The position numbers and the translations under genes were made by a program. Below, piece by piece: positions 1 to 4,859 of a stretch of 8,468 nt of DNA. Every line of letters starts with the position of its first letter. Within the stretch, counting starts at the first letter, position 1. The stretch covers positions 1-8,468 of the forward strand of contig DAOTVW010000279.1 of the NCBI GenBank assembly GCA_034436035.1. The letters run 5' to 3'. This DNA comes from UBA4823 sp034436035 (lineage in GTDB: Bacteria > Chloroflexota > Anaerolineae > Anaerolineales > UBA4823). The notes under the pieces are model-generated. The model did not search any database, was not told where the DNA came from, and saw only the letters and a program-made list of their open reading frames with translations.

Positions 1-396
1 GATTATTTAATTCCGAATCAAAGTGAACTGGCATCCTTGACCAGGGAACAGGATATCGAAGCTGGTATTCGTCAATTGCTCGATAAAGGGGTAAGTAGAA
101 TAATTGTGACACTGGGAGAGCAAGGAGCGCTCTTTACAGAAGACGGGAAAATTATCCATTTACACTCTTACCCCGTGCAAGCTGTCGATACCACGGCAGC
201 CGGGGATGCGTTTGTAGGCGCATTTGCAGTGGGACTGAGTGAAGGGAAAACCATGTTGGAAGCAATGCAGATGGGTAACGCTGCCGGAGCGCTTGCGGTA
301 CAAAAAGCTGGTGCCCAGCCCTCCTTGCCAAGCCGGGCAGAGTTAACCCAATTCATGCAGTTACAACCCATACCAGCGATCCAGGTTTTTCGATAA
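1..396 (+). CDS. rbsK: Ribokinase / PfkB-family sugar kinase, C-terminal fragment
   Basis: The reading frame is open from base 1 and ends at TAA 394-396, so this is the last 131 residues of a protein that starts upstream. Enzymes of this family phosphorylate a sugar, typically ribose to ribose-5-phosphate, with ATP in the cytoplasm. Seen here: PNQSEL near the start, resembling the PN-x-E-E-x segment of ribokinases; VTLGEQGAL around residues 34-42; and DTTAAGDAFVGAF around residues 63-75. The last is PfkB signature 2, carrying the catalytic Asp of the anion-hole GAGD motif, here AAGD. The C-terminal helices and the conserved NAAGALAV segment follow. The TTG at 37 is only an internal codon. Ribokinase is the best specific guess, but other PfkB carbohydrate kinases share these motifs and the substrate-binding N-terminal half is missing. 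A terminator follows directly. Confidence 0.85.
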   Translation, partial: DYLIPNQSELASLTREQDIEAGIRQLLDKGVSRIIVTLGEQGALFTEDGKIIHLHSYPVQAVDTTAAGDAFVGAFAVGLSEGKTMLEAMQMGNAAGALAVQKAGAQPSLPSRAELTQFMQLQPIPAIQVFR

Positions 397-397
397 C

Positions 398-459
398 AAA
401 AAAATTAGCTACCCCACGGAGCTTTAATCAAGCTTTCAAAAGCGGGGTATTCCTTTTTC
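398..459. terminator. Probable bidirectional intrinsic terminator
   Basis: Arms TACCCC (410-415) and GGGGTA (444-449) form the outer stem, and AGCTT (420-424) with AAGCT (430-434) can form an inner hairpin. On the plus strand the stem is followed by TTCCTTTTTCT (450-460), suitable for ending the sugar kinase transcript. On the minus strand the same stem is followed by seven T (complement of 398-404), so it could also stop transcripts coming from dnaJ, whose stop lies at 565. The outer stem has only six pairs with a long structured loop, so efficiency is uncertain. Confidence 0.6.
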
Positions 460-494
460 TATCCTGATCTTTCCGTGCGGTCGGCGCTTTCCTT

Positions 495-520
495 GGGCGG
501 CAGTGATTGCATAACCGCCC
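495..520. other. GC-rich hairpin downstream of dnaJ, no T-run
   Basis: GGGCGG (495-500) and CCGCCC (515-520) can pair across a 14-nt loop. Neither strand has a T-run beside it, so it is not a standard intrinsic terminator. It lies in the 3' region of the dnaJ transcript, where it could protect the RNA end. Beyond it, nothing else was recognised in 460-564. Confidence 0.4.
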
Positions 521-564
521 TATTGACGAAATGGAATCCGTGAGGTAGCTAGAGATTATCCAAA

Positions 565-1530
565 TCAATGTCCTTTGTATAACTGCCGTAATTGCTCGAA
601 CAATCTTTTTTCTTCGCTGGTTAGATTTTTGGGTAATGTCACATTCACCGTAACGTATAAATTACCGCGTTGAGTAGGGTCTTTCACATTGGGCATCCCC
701 AACCCGCGCAGGCGAATGACTTTTCCATTTGGTGTTTCGGGTGGGATGGTTAATTCCACGGTTTTATCAATGGTTTTTACATTCACAACGCCACCCAATA
801 CGGCAGTATACAAGTCTACATCCACCGTTGTTTTCAGATCATCCCCATCTCGCTCGAAACGAGGATGAGGGGTTACTTCGATTTTTAGATATAAGTCACC
901 CCGCTCACCGCTCGGTGTTGGTGCGCCTTGCCCACTTAAACGGACACGCGAGCCAGTCCGCACGCCAGGGGGGATGCGTGCTTCGATACGCCGGCCATCT
1001 TCAAATTGCAAACTACGAGTGGTACCATAAAACGCTTCTTCCAGTGATATTTGAACCGGGTATTCCATATCGCGCGGACGAGTTGCAGCTGTGCGGCGGG
1101 ACTGGCGTCCAAAGGGACTCGTTGCGCTCCTCCCCATCCCTCCAAATAAGGTTTCGAAGAAATCCGAAAAACCACCTAAACCGCCCCCAAACATTTGCTC
1201 GAATTCTTCTGGAGAGACTGTGCGCGTATAGGTGCCACCACCGCCGGGACGGGCTGACCATTGAGACCAGTCGAAATCCTCCGGTCGTCCACCGCTGCGT
1301 TCATATTGCCGCCATTGTGCCCCAAAGCGATCGTATTTTTGCCTTTTTTCTGGATCTGAGAGCACCTCGTAAGCCTCATTGATTTCTTTGAATTTTTCCT
1401 CTGCACTTTTATCCCCTGGATTGACATCCGGGTGATATTTTCGAGCGAGCTTACGATATGCTTTCTTTATTTCCGCTTCACTGGCATCTTTATTCACACC
1501 TAAAATTTGATAATAATCCCGAAATTGCAT
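565..1530 (-). CDS. DnaJ/CbpA-type Hsp40 co-chaperone without zinc finger
   Basis: A 321-residue cytoplasmic J-domain protein that would deliver unfolded clients to DnaK and stimulate its ATPase. The J domain covers residues about 4-70 (YYQILGV, then HPD at 33-35, the DnaK-activating triad, then KFKEINEAYEVLSD). A Gly/Phe-rich linker with GGGG, MFGGGLGG and LFGGMG runs from about 95 to 135. Two beta-rich client-binding domains follow (about 155-225 and 226-305), including GDLYLKIEV and RGNLYVTV. There are no CxxCxGxG repeats, so it is class B (CbpA/DnaJ2-like) rather than classical zinc-finger DnaJ; the length of about 320 fits that class. The start has a GAGAGG ribosome site somewhat far upstream (about 13 nt). 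It is divergent from two Hsp20 genes, consistent with a shared stress-response role. No dnaK or grpE is in view. Confidence 0.95.
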   Translation of the reverse strand: MQFRDYYQILGVNKDASEAEIKKAYRKLARKYHPDVNPGDKSAEEKFKEINEAYEVLSDPEKRQKYDRFGAQWRQYERSGGRPEDFDWSQWSARPGGGGTYTRTVSPEEFEQMFGGGLGGFSDFFETLFGGMGRSATSPFGRQSRRTAATRPRDMEYPVQISLEEAFYGTTRSLQFEDGRRIEARIPPGVRTGSRVRLSGQGAPTPSGERGDLYLKIEVTPHPRFERDGDDLKTTVDVDLYTAVLGGVVNVKTIDKTVELTIPPETPNGKVIRLRGLGMPNVKDPTQRGNLYVTVNVTLPKNLTSEEKRLFEQLRQLYKGH

Positions 1531-1556
1531 AGCTTTTCTTTTTCCTCTCTTAGGTG

Positions 1557-1583
1557 AATATACCAGAAATTTGTTAACAAAAC
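1557..1583 (-). promoter_or_regulatory. Candidate dnaJ promoter with palindromic operator
   Basis: Reading the minus strand, TGGTATATT (complement of 1565-1557) fits an extended -10 element about 27 nt before the dnaJ start codon. Upstream, a loose GTTTTG could act as -35 with a short 15-nt spacer. A perfect 12-bp palindrome TTTGTTAACAAA (1570-1581) lies between and over these elements, where a repressor would block the polymerase. No CIRCE-type TTAGCACTC/GAGTGCTAA was found. The assignment rests on motif matching only. Confidence 0.35.
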
Positions 1584-1656
1584 CTTAGAGAGCTGATTGT
1601 ACACTATTTCTTAGGATGGTGTAGGGGGAAGTTATATATTTTTCTTATGAAATGCA

Positions 1657-1686
1657 TTGATTAATCATATACAGTTATCCTAATAT
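1657..1686 (+). promoter_or_regulatory. Weak candidate promoter for the hsp20 pair
   Basis: TTGATT (1657-1662) and TAATAT (1681-1686) are separated by 18 nt and lie about 38 nt before the first Hsp20 start codon. Each hexamer matches the sigma-70 consensus at four of six positions, so the call is weak in this AT-rich DNA. A 10-bp palindrome TGATTAATCA (1658-1667) overlaps the -35 and could be a regulator site. Confidence 0.3.
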
Positions 1687-1724
1687 TTACAAAAAGAAAA
1701 TTCTTGATAGAGGAGGTAGAAAAT

Positions 1725-2165
1725 ATGATGTACCGAAGATATCGAATGCCGACGATGTGGCAAGAAATGGAACGATTACAACGCGAAATGAATCGCCTGT
1801 TTAACACCGTTTACCCTACTCGTTATGAAATTGCTCCTTCTTTCCCAGCCGTGAACCTGTGGGTAAACGAGGGAGGCTTGATTGTTACCAGTGAAGTTCC
1901 TGGGATCAAACCCGAAAATATCGATATCAATGTCGTTAATGAAATGTTGACCATCAGCGGCGAACGACCGGCTGAGCAAATTGATAGCGAAGCTCGCTAT
2001 CATCGTCAAGAACGTGGCTGTGGCAAATTCGCCCGTTCGATTCAATTACCCTTTGCGGTAGACGCGAATAAAGTAGAAGCTACTTTCCGCGATGGCGTCT
2101 TACAAATTTCCCTGCCCCGCAAAGAAGAAGACAAACCGAAGAAAATTAAAGTTGTTGCGAAATAA
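1725..2165 (+). CDS. Hsp20 / alpha-crystallin small heat-shock protein (first of pair)
   Basis: A 146-residue ATP-independent holdase. The ATG at 1725 is chosen because AGGAGGT (1711-1717) sits 7 nt before it; the upstream in-frame TTG at 1704 would place that ribosome site inside the gene. The N-terminal region (MWQEMERLQREMNRLF) is the typical amphipathic helix of bacterial Hsp20. The alpha-crystallin domain covers about 40-131, with SEVPGIKPENI and the closing GVLQISLPR motif (124-132). The C-terminus carries IKV (141-143), an I-x-V form of the I-x-I anchor used in oligomer assembly. The second Hsp20 gene starts 14 nt after the stop, so the two are probably co-transcribed. The two proteins are clearly diverged, so they may form mixed or functionally distinct oligomers. 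Confidence 0.95.
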   Translation: MMYRRYRMPTMWQEMERLQREMNRLFNTVYPTRYEIAPSFPAVNLWVNEGGLIVTSEVPGIKPENIDINVVNEMLTISGERPAEQIDSEARYHRQERGCGKFARSIQLPFAVDANKVEATFRDGVLQISLPRKEEDKPKKIKVVAK

Positions 2166-2179
2166 CAAGGAGGTTAGAT

Positions 2180-2590
2180 ATGACCGACAGTGAAAAAGTC
2201 CTCGATGCAGACAAGCAAGAAGTGACCTTGGAAGAGGGCACTGAATTAACCCGTGACCGCCGTACCTTTTTACCACGCACGGATATTTACGAAACAAAAG
2301 ACGCGTTAGTGTTGGTGATGGATATCCCTGGCGCGAACAAAGATGACATTGATATTACACTGGAAAAGAATGTCTTAACCGTGCACGCCCTGGTTGAACC
2401 CCATGCCCCAGAAGGATATGCCCTGGCACTGCAGGAATATGAAGTAGGAGACTACCAACGTAGTTTTCGCTTATCCAACGAAATCAACCAAGATAAGATT
2501 GAAGCCAATTACAGTAACGGTGTTTTGCGATTGACTTTGCCGAAAGCAGAGGCGGCAAAGGCGAAGAAAATCTCAATCTCGACTAAATAA
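2180..2590 (+). CDS. Hsp20 / alpha-crystallin small heat-shock protein (second of pair)
   Basis: A 136-residue Hsp20 paralogue, started at ATG 2180 behind a strong AAGGAGGT (2167-2174). An acidic N-terminal tail of about 28 residues (MTDSEKVLDADKQEVTLEEG) replaces the amphipathic helix seen in its neighbour. The alpha-crystallin domain (about 30-120) contains VMDIPGANKDDIDI and the GVLRLTLPK motif (114-122). ISI at 131-133 is a canonical C-terminal I-x-I anchor. The short acidic N-terminus is atypical and suggests different client binding or oligomer size from the first protein; this is inference. It is the last gene of a two-gene operon, followed 20 nt later by a strong intrinsic terminator. 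Confidence 0.95.
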   Translation: MTDSEKVLDADKQEVTLEEGTELTRDRRTFLPRTDIYETKDALVLVMDIPGANKDDIDITLEKNVLTVHALVEPHAPEGYALALQEYEVGDYQRSFRLSNEINQDKIEANYSNGVLRLTLPKAEAAKAKKISISTK

Positions 2591-2610
2591 TATCGATATC
2601 CTCTGTTTTG

Positions 2611-2650
2611 AAAAGGCTATCCACGGGGAAAAGGATAGCCTTTTATTTTC
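2611..2650 (+). terminator. Strong intrinsic terminator of the hsp20 operon
   Basis: A perfect 12-bp stem, AAAAGGCTATCC (2611-2622) with GGATAGCCTTTT (2633-2644), encloses a 10-nt loop ACGGGGAAAA and runs into TTTTATTTTC. Position 20 nt after the second Hsp20 stop and the perfect arms make this the clearest terminator in the window. Confidence 0.93.
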
Positions 2651-2981
2651 CCAATGGTTCAGGATAAAACTGCTGCACAAATTATTAAAGGATACAGGAT
2701 TGGTTTTTTCACTCATTGGGAAATCATCCTTCATTGATGTAAAAGTCAGATTGGAAATGGTGAAAGCCCGTTCCTCTACTTACGACACATCTCCAGAAGG
2801 CGGCACTCGAAGGTGAAATGACATTATCATAGGCTTTGGGTGTGATAGCAAATTGCCAGCACAACTTGTAGTGGTGGGTATTAACATAAGCAGCTTATGA
2901 GTTGCGATCTGTGTATATTCCGCACAGACATATCACTTCATGTAAATTATTTTTGTTTATCTTGTAAAACCTGTCTATATT

Positions 2982-3024
2982 CTGTCATTTCGAGGGAGCG
3001 CTCTTCGCGACCGAAGCAATCTAC
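2982..3024. repeat. REP-like palindromic element
   Basis: The element starts CTGTCATTTCGAGGGAGCG and ends CGACCGAAGCAATCTAC, with TTCG pairing CGAA outside a GCG/CGC-containing centre. From general familiarity, this resembles the widespread intergenic family of the type GTCATTGCGAGGAG...GACGAAGCAATCT seen in many bacterial genomes. I cannot search to confirm copy number here, and only one full copy is present in the window. A second CTGTCATT occurs at 3036-3043 without the rest. Confidence 0.6.
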
Positions 3025-3183
3025 TTTTTAGCCAGCTGTCATTCCTATAGGGGGTCACAGTGACAACCCAAGCAATTGCTCGAAAATAATAACGAGAGTG
3101 TTGAAAAATAATCTACTATTGTAAAAACTCCAATGTAGCCTGAATTTCCACCATTGATGCCTCCTCCGATTCCCATCGACAAA

Positions 3184-3220
3184 TCTCCCTTGATTATAGC
3201 TGGGAGACTTTTTATTTTTT
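3184..3220 (+). terminator. Orphan intrinsic terminator
   Basis: TCTCCC (3184-3189) pairs with GGGAGA (3202-3207) across a 12-nt loop and is followed by CTTTTTATTTTTT. This is a good plus-strand terminator, but no gene ends nearby; the closest upstream gene already has its own terminator 540 nt earlier. It may end a small RNA or be a remnant of a lost gene. Confidence 0.6.
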
Positions 3221-3365
3221 GAAACCAACCGCGGACAAGACTTTTCCAGCCATCAGCAACGACCGAGTAGTACGGTGGAGCAAGGCAGCGACTACAGTAA
3301 ATCAACGAGTTCAAACCTGGAGTTCAAACCTGACAGGTCTTACCAGAGCCTACGCAACCTAGTTC

Positions 3366-3470
3366 AAACCTGACAGGTCTTACCAAGAGCCTACGCAAAC
3401 CGACTCGCCTGAAGGGATATGAAACTCGGTATGCAAGACTTTTGCGGAGACCTGTCAGGTTTTATTATTT
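3366..3470 (+). repeat. Long hairpin, repeat unit 1
   Basis: Left arm 3366-3380 and right arm 3448-3462 pair perfectly over 15 bp across a 67-nt loop, then TTATTATTT of the tail follows. On plus-strand RNA this resembles a long-loop terminator. Confidence 0.8.
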
Positions 3471-3504
3471 ATTGATTGTCACCAGAGCCTGCGCTACCTA
3501 GTTC

Positions 3505-3608
3505 AAACCTGATAGGTCTTACCAGAGCCTACTCAGTCAGACTCGCCTGCAGGGATATGAAACCCGGTAGGCAAGACTGCTGCGGAGACCTGTCAGGTTT
3601 TAATATTT
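3505..3608 (+). repeat. Long hairpin, repeat unit 2
   Basis: Left arm 3505-3519 reads AAACCTGATAGGTCT, one C-to-T change from the other units; right arm 3586-3600 is unchanged. The change turns a C-G pair into a U-G pair, so RNA pairing survives. The loop is 66 nt. It contains GCCTAC and GTAGGC, which can form a six-pair inner stem. The AT-rich tail is TAATATTT. Confidence 0.8.
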
Positions 3609-3640
3609 AGAGTGCCACCAGGGCCTATGCAACCTAGTTC

Positions 3641-3746
3641 AAACCTGACAGGTCTTACCAAGAGCCTGCACAAACCGACTCGCTTGCAGGGATATAAAAC
3701 CCGGTACGCAAGACTGCTGCGGAGACCTGTCAGGTTTTATTATTTT
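3641..3746 (+). repeat. Long hairpin, repeat unit 3
   Basis: Left arm 3641-3655 and right arm 3723-3737 are again exact inverses with a 67-nt loop, followed by TATTATTTTTT. After this the repeat stops and unrelated sequence leads toward the toxin-antitoxin promoter. Confidence 0.8.
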
Positions 3747-3874
3747 TTCCATCTCAAATTCCTGCGGCAGATTGGTTTGCCTTTGGTCGTTATCTTCGAC
3801 TACATGCCTTATACGAAAGTCTGAGGGTTTTGTCCATTATGAACTTGTTTTTTTCAACACTCGCAATCAATAAA

Positions 3875-3912
3875 TTGACATCTGATATAATAATGTATAA
3901 CATGATGTATAA
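3875..3912 (+). promoter_or_regulatory. Promoter and likely autoregulatory operator of the toxin-antitoxin pair
   Basis: TTGACA (3875-3880) is a perfect -35. Possible -10 hexamers are TATAAC (3896-3901, spacer 15) or TAACAT (3898-3903, spacer 17). ATGTATAA occurs twice, at 3893-3900 and 3905-3912, a direct repeat with 12-bp period overlapping the -10. Ribbon-helix-helix antitoxins commonly repress their own operon by binding such repeats, so this is the natural operator candidate. The start codon follows at 3931. Confidence 0.55.
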
Positions 3913-3930
3913 TATTTAAGGAGACATATC

Positions 3931-4185
3931 ATGGCAAAAAAGGTGCGTAAACAAATTTACATCGAACCTCGCCATGAGCTGTTGCTCAAGCATTTGATGC
4001 GAGAAACTGGAATGAGCGAGGCAGAATTGATCCGCCAGGCGTTAGATCGTCGAGAAGGATTAATGCCCTTTCCACGAGATCAGCGTGCCTGGCAGGAAGA
4101 GCTAGCTTTTATCGCTCAACTTATGGAAAAAGGTTCTGCCCCAGGAAAACGAAGCTGGAAGCGTGAGGAACTCCATGAACGATAA
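3931..4185 (+). CDS. Ribbon-helix-helix antitoxin (VapB/CopG type)
   Basis: An 84-residue antitoxin that would bind and inhibit the PIN toxin encoded next to it and repress the operon. AAGGAG (3918-3923) lies 7 nt before ATG 3931. Residues 5-40 (VRKQIYIEPRHELLLKHLMR, then TGMSEAELIRQALDR) fit the ribbon-helix-helix fold: a short beta strand that inserts in the DNA groove, then two helices with the conserved turn G-M-S-E-A. The remainder (about 45-84) is charged and should be the toxin-wrapping tail. The gene overlaps the toxin start by 11 nt (4175-4185), which supports translational coupling. The family assignment is by pattern; the antitoxin could be named CopG-like rather than VapB. Confidence 0.85.
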   Translation: MAKKVRKQIYIEPRHELLLKHLMRETGMSEAELIRQALDRREGLMPFPRDQRAWQEELAFIAQLMEKGSAPGKRSWKREELHER

Positions 4186-4627
4186 GATATTTGTGGATAC
4201 CAATGTGCTGGTCTATGCCTACGATCGTTCTGAACCAGAGAAGCAGCAAAAGGCAATGCAAATATTGGATGCTTTAGCGATGAGCGGGTTAGGTTTAATC
4301 AGCACACAGGTCCTCGCTGAGTTTTATGTTGCTATAACTCGTAAAATAGCCTTGCCTTTGAGCTCAAAAGAAGCCTACGACCGAATAAAAAACTATCTCC
4401 ATTCCTGGTTTGTTCTCGATTTAACCGGAATGGTCGTGCTTGAAGCGGTTCGCGGTGTCCGAGATTACCAACTTAATTACTGGGACGCTCAGATATGGGC
4501 AACGGCCTTGCTAAATCAAACCCCAATTATTTTTAGCGAAGACTTCCATGCTGGTACTGAAATAGAAGGAGTCCGGTTTGTGAATCCATTTAGTCTTGAT
4601 TTCAAACTAACGGATTGGATGATATAA
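4175..4627 (+). CDS. vapC: PIN-domain ribonuclease toxin (VapC type)
   Basis: A 150-residue PIN-domain protein, expected to be a Mg-dependent endoribonuclease that cleaves RNA, often tRNA, when the antitoxin is lost. ATG 4175 is chosen because GAGG (4165-4168) sits 6 nt before it; the GTG at 4163 would overlap that site. Acidic metal-binding residues are visible in family order: D8 in FVDTNVLVYAYD, E49 in VLAEFYVAI, D104 in NYWDAQIWA and D123 in FSEDFHAG. All four are present, so the toxin looks active. Length is normal for VapC (about 130-150). The gene ends 53 nt before the 3' end of the oppositely oriented tRNA-Lys gene; no clear terminator was seen. Confidence 0.9.
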   Translation: MNDKIFVDTNVLVYAYDRSEPEKQQKAMQILDALAMSGLGLISTQVLAEFYVAITRKIALPLSSKEAYDRIKNYLHSWFVLDLTGMVVLEAVRGVRDYQLNYWDAQIWATALLNQTPIIFSEDFHAGTEIEGVRFVNPFSLDFKLTDWMI

Positions 4628-4680
4628 ACTCTTGAATATATCTATTGGTATACCTGGATGGATTTCCCCCCATAAAAAAA

Positions 4681-4754
4681 TGACCCGTGCAGGACTCGAA
4701 CCTGCAACCAACTGATTAAGAGTCAGCTGCTCTACCGGGTTGAGCTAACGGGCC
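4681..4754 (-). tRNA. tRNA-Lys (anticodon CTT)
   Basis: The complement folds into a full cloverleaf. The acceptor stem is GGCCCGT with ACGGGTC (one G-U pair) and the discriminator base is A. The D arm is GCTC/GAGC. The anticodon arm is GCTGA-CTCTTAA-TCAGT with CTT at the anticodon position, reading AAG lysine codons. The T arm is GCAGG-TTCGAGT-CCTGC with the usual TTCGA. CCA is not encoded: seven T follow the discriminator directly, so CCA must be added by the nucleotidyltransferase, and the T-run probably ends transcription. Confidence 0.96.
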
Positions 4755-4764
4755 AGGCGTGAAA

Positions 4765-4792
4765 ATTATACCGCGTTGGTGTAATCTGTCAA
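4765..4792 (-). promoter_or_regulatory. Consensus sigma-70 promoter of tRNA-Lys
   Basis: On the minus strand TTGACA (complement of 4792-4787) and TATAAT (complement of 4770-4765) are both perfect consensus hexamers, separated by 16 nt. The -10 ends 10 nt before the tRNA 5' end, implying a leader of only a few nucleotides. Strong consensus promoters are normal for stable RNA genes. Confidence 0.85.
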
Positions 4793-4859
4793 CACAACAC
4801 TACGAATGGTTCGGTGTTATGGTAAACTAAAGTATATTTGCCCATACAAAGAGGTGAAA

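Larger units (their letters stand above)
2651..3304. other. Gene-free stretch with scattered palindromes
   Basis: No convincing coding sequence is visible on either strand. The stretch carries several short dyads: CATAAGC-A-GCTTATG (2885-2899), TCTGTG/CACAGA (2908-2913 with 2923-2928), GTCAC-A-GTGAC (3054-3064) and AGCAATTGCT (3071-3080). It also holds a REP-like element and an orphan terminator, listed separately. The 89-codon minus-strand frame over 3045-3314 has no ribosome site or recognisable domain. The density of palindromes without genes looks like decayed or repeat-derived DNA. Confidence 0.6.
3308..3746. repeat. Tandem array of long-hairpin repeats (3 units plus a partial)
   Basis: Units begin AGTTCAAACCTGACAGG. 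A 13-nt start fragment (3308-3320) and a 40-bp partial (3321-3360) precede three larger units at 3361-3499 (139 bp), 3500-3635 (136 bp) and 3636-3746 (111 bp, right end cut). Each large unit has a left arm AAACCTGACAGGTCT and, 66-67 nt later, its exact inverse AGACCTGTCAGGTTT followed by an AT-rich tail (TTATTATTT, or TAATATTT in unit 2). Each arm is itself the near-palindrome ACCTG-x-CAGGT. Between arms all units share AGAGCCT, ACTCGC, AGGGATAT and GCAAGACT. Units differ by scattered substitutions, so this is an old amplification. It does not have the structure of a CRISPR or an integron array. Confidence 0.9.
3096..3862. repeat. 13-bp inverted repeat bracketing the repeat island
   Basis: GAGTGTTGAAAAA (3096-3108) recurs exactly inverted as TTTTTCAACACTC (3850-3862). 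The pair encloses the orphan terminator and the whole hairpin array. Inverted ends of this kind can mark a small non-autonomous mobile element, but no target duplication is apparent and the A-run makes chance matching easier, so mobility is only a suggestion. Confidence 0.35.

Noticed and set aside
729..1382. 217-codon plus-strand open frame
   Set aside because: It lies entirely antisense within the clear DnaJ gene and resembles no protein family.
1704..1724. TTG start for the first Hsp20
   Set aside because: The AGGAGGT ribosome site lies downstream of this codon and 7 nt before ATG 1725.
1531..1724. CIRCE element for HrcA control
   Set aside because: No TTAGCACTC/GAGTGCTAA pair, even degenerate, was found in the divergent heat-shock region.
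3045..3314. 89-codon minus-strand open frame
   Set aside because: No ribosome site, no domain, and it overlaps the orphan terminator and palindromes.
3308..3746. CRISPR array
   Set aside because: Units are 111-139 bp with internal inverted arms and share their whole length; there are no short identical repeats with unique spacers and no cas genes.
3308..3746. Integron attC array
   Set aside because: No GTTRRRY core sites or cassette genes between repeats, and no integrase in view.
3612..3824. 70-codon plus-strand open frame
   Set aside because: It runs through the repeat unit and its hairpin, has no ribosome site and no recognisable domain.
4163..4174. GTG start for the PIN toxin
   Set aside because: It overlaps the GAGG ribosome site that serves ATG 4175, and the family normally begins just before the VDTNVL motif.
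4806..4859. Upstream extension of the S58 peptidase
   Set aside because: The extra 18 residues have no ribosome site and do not match the family; GAGGTG directly precedes ATG 4860.
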